A DNA stretch of 64,000 nt from Diphasiastrum complanatum. Its lineage: Eukaryota; Streptophyta; Lycopodiopsida; Lycopodiales; Lycopodiaceae. The position numbers and the translations under genes are program-made. Positions 63,728 to 64,000 of the stretch are shown one piece after another; position 1 is the stretch's first letter; every line of letters starts with the position of its first letter. The notes under the pieces are model-generated. The model was not told the DNA's origin, did no database searches, and saw only the letters and a program-made list of their open reading frames with translations. The stretch covers positions 60,589,340-60,653,339 of the forward strand of contig CM055101.1 of the NCBI GenBank assembly GCA_029204225.1. The letters run 5' to 3'.

Positions 63728-64000
63728 TCTATGAGTGCTAGATCTGATGGGTAGTTAACAGGCCCTCAAGGATATGAAAGAGTGTGATGGGTTTTTGGCC
63801 TAGGATCTTGAATTTTGATTTATGTTCATGGATCTAAACTACATCTAGTCCTATGATTGTAGCTCTATTGCATTCTCTTATGGACTTTGTGCCTCAATTC
63901 ATCTTCATAATCAATGTGTGGATCCTAACCATTCTCTGCGATGATGGTGGGTCAATCATTGAGGGATTCATATCCAAAGGAGAACTTCAAGCAACGAATC
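63728..64000. other. Window end without recognised features
   Basis: No coding family, RNA gene or repeat is recognised in this stretch. Confidence 0.3.

Overview
The window is nuclear DNA from a land plant. The evidence is a complete plant-type EMC4 gene split by spliceosomal GT-AG introns, Copia and Ty3/Gypsy LTR retrotransposons primed by initiator Met tRNA, hAT and LINE remnants, long (GA/CT)n microsatellites and a TTTAGGG telomere-type repeat. A 25-kb intron packed with repeats suggests a large genome such as a fern, lycophyte or gymnosperm, but I cannot fix the species. There are no operons, and nearly all long open frames belong to decaying retroelements.

Layout. 1-8300: nested, broken Copia elements on the minus strand (Copia-1 at 1948-6028 cut into the gag of a second family), with a related LTR piece in the opposite orientation at the left edge. 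9319-35732: the only clearly intact host gene, EMC4 (ER membrane protein complex subunit 4). It has six coding exons and 181 codons on the plus strand, with a 304-bp intron 1 and a 25,041-bp intron 2. Intron 2 holds a Copia gag-protease piece, a hAT transposase scrap, a decayed chromovirus (about 14140-17310), Copia-3 (19797-28539, perfect TGGAC target duplication), Copia-2 inserted into the 5' LTR of Copia-3 (20102-24236, perfect TTCTC duplication), LINE pieces, microsatellites and a Gypsy integrase scrap. 35733-40700: downstream sequence with a GGTTCGAACC-rich patch, a Ty3/Gypsy gag-protease fragment and very long CT tracts.

40914-43505 and 54667-63260 are two copies of one segmental duplication. 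Each carries a (GA)n tract and a LARP1-type DM15 pseudogene. Each copy serves as the empty site for an insertion in the other: copy A took a hairpin-rich MITE-like insert (41567-41932), and copy B took a 6.25-kb chromovirus (55349-61602, target duplication GAGGT). Between them lie a 3.6-kb ORF-free AT-rich stretch (43506-47122) and a mosaic of Copia pieces (47123-53800).

The most unusual item is a 144-bp LTR (48513-48656) that contains a complete tRNA-like sequence with A and B boxes, directly followed by a primer binding site and a Copia gag. The window ends with direct repeats separated by exactly three TTTAGGG units.

Reading frames and splice sites were translated by hand. Family names rest on recognised motifs, not on a database search.
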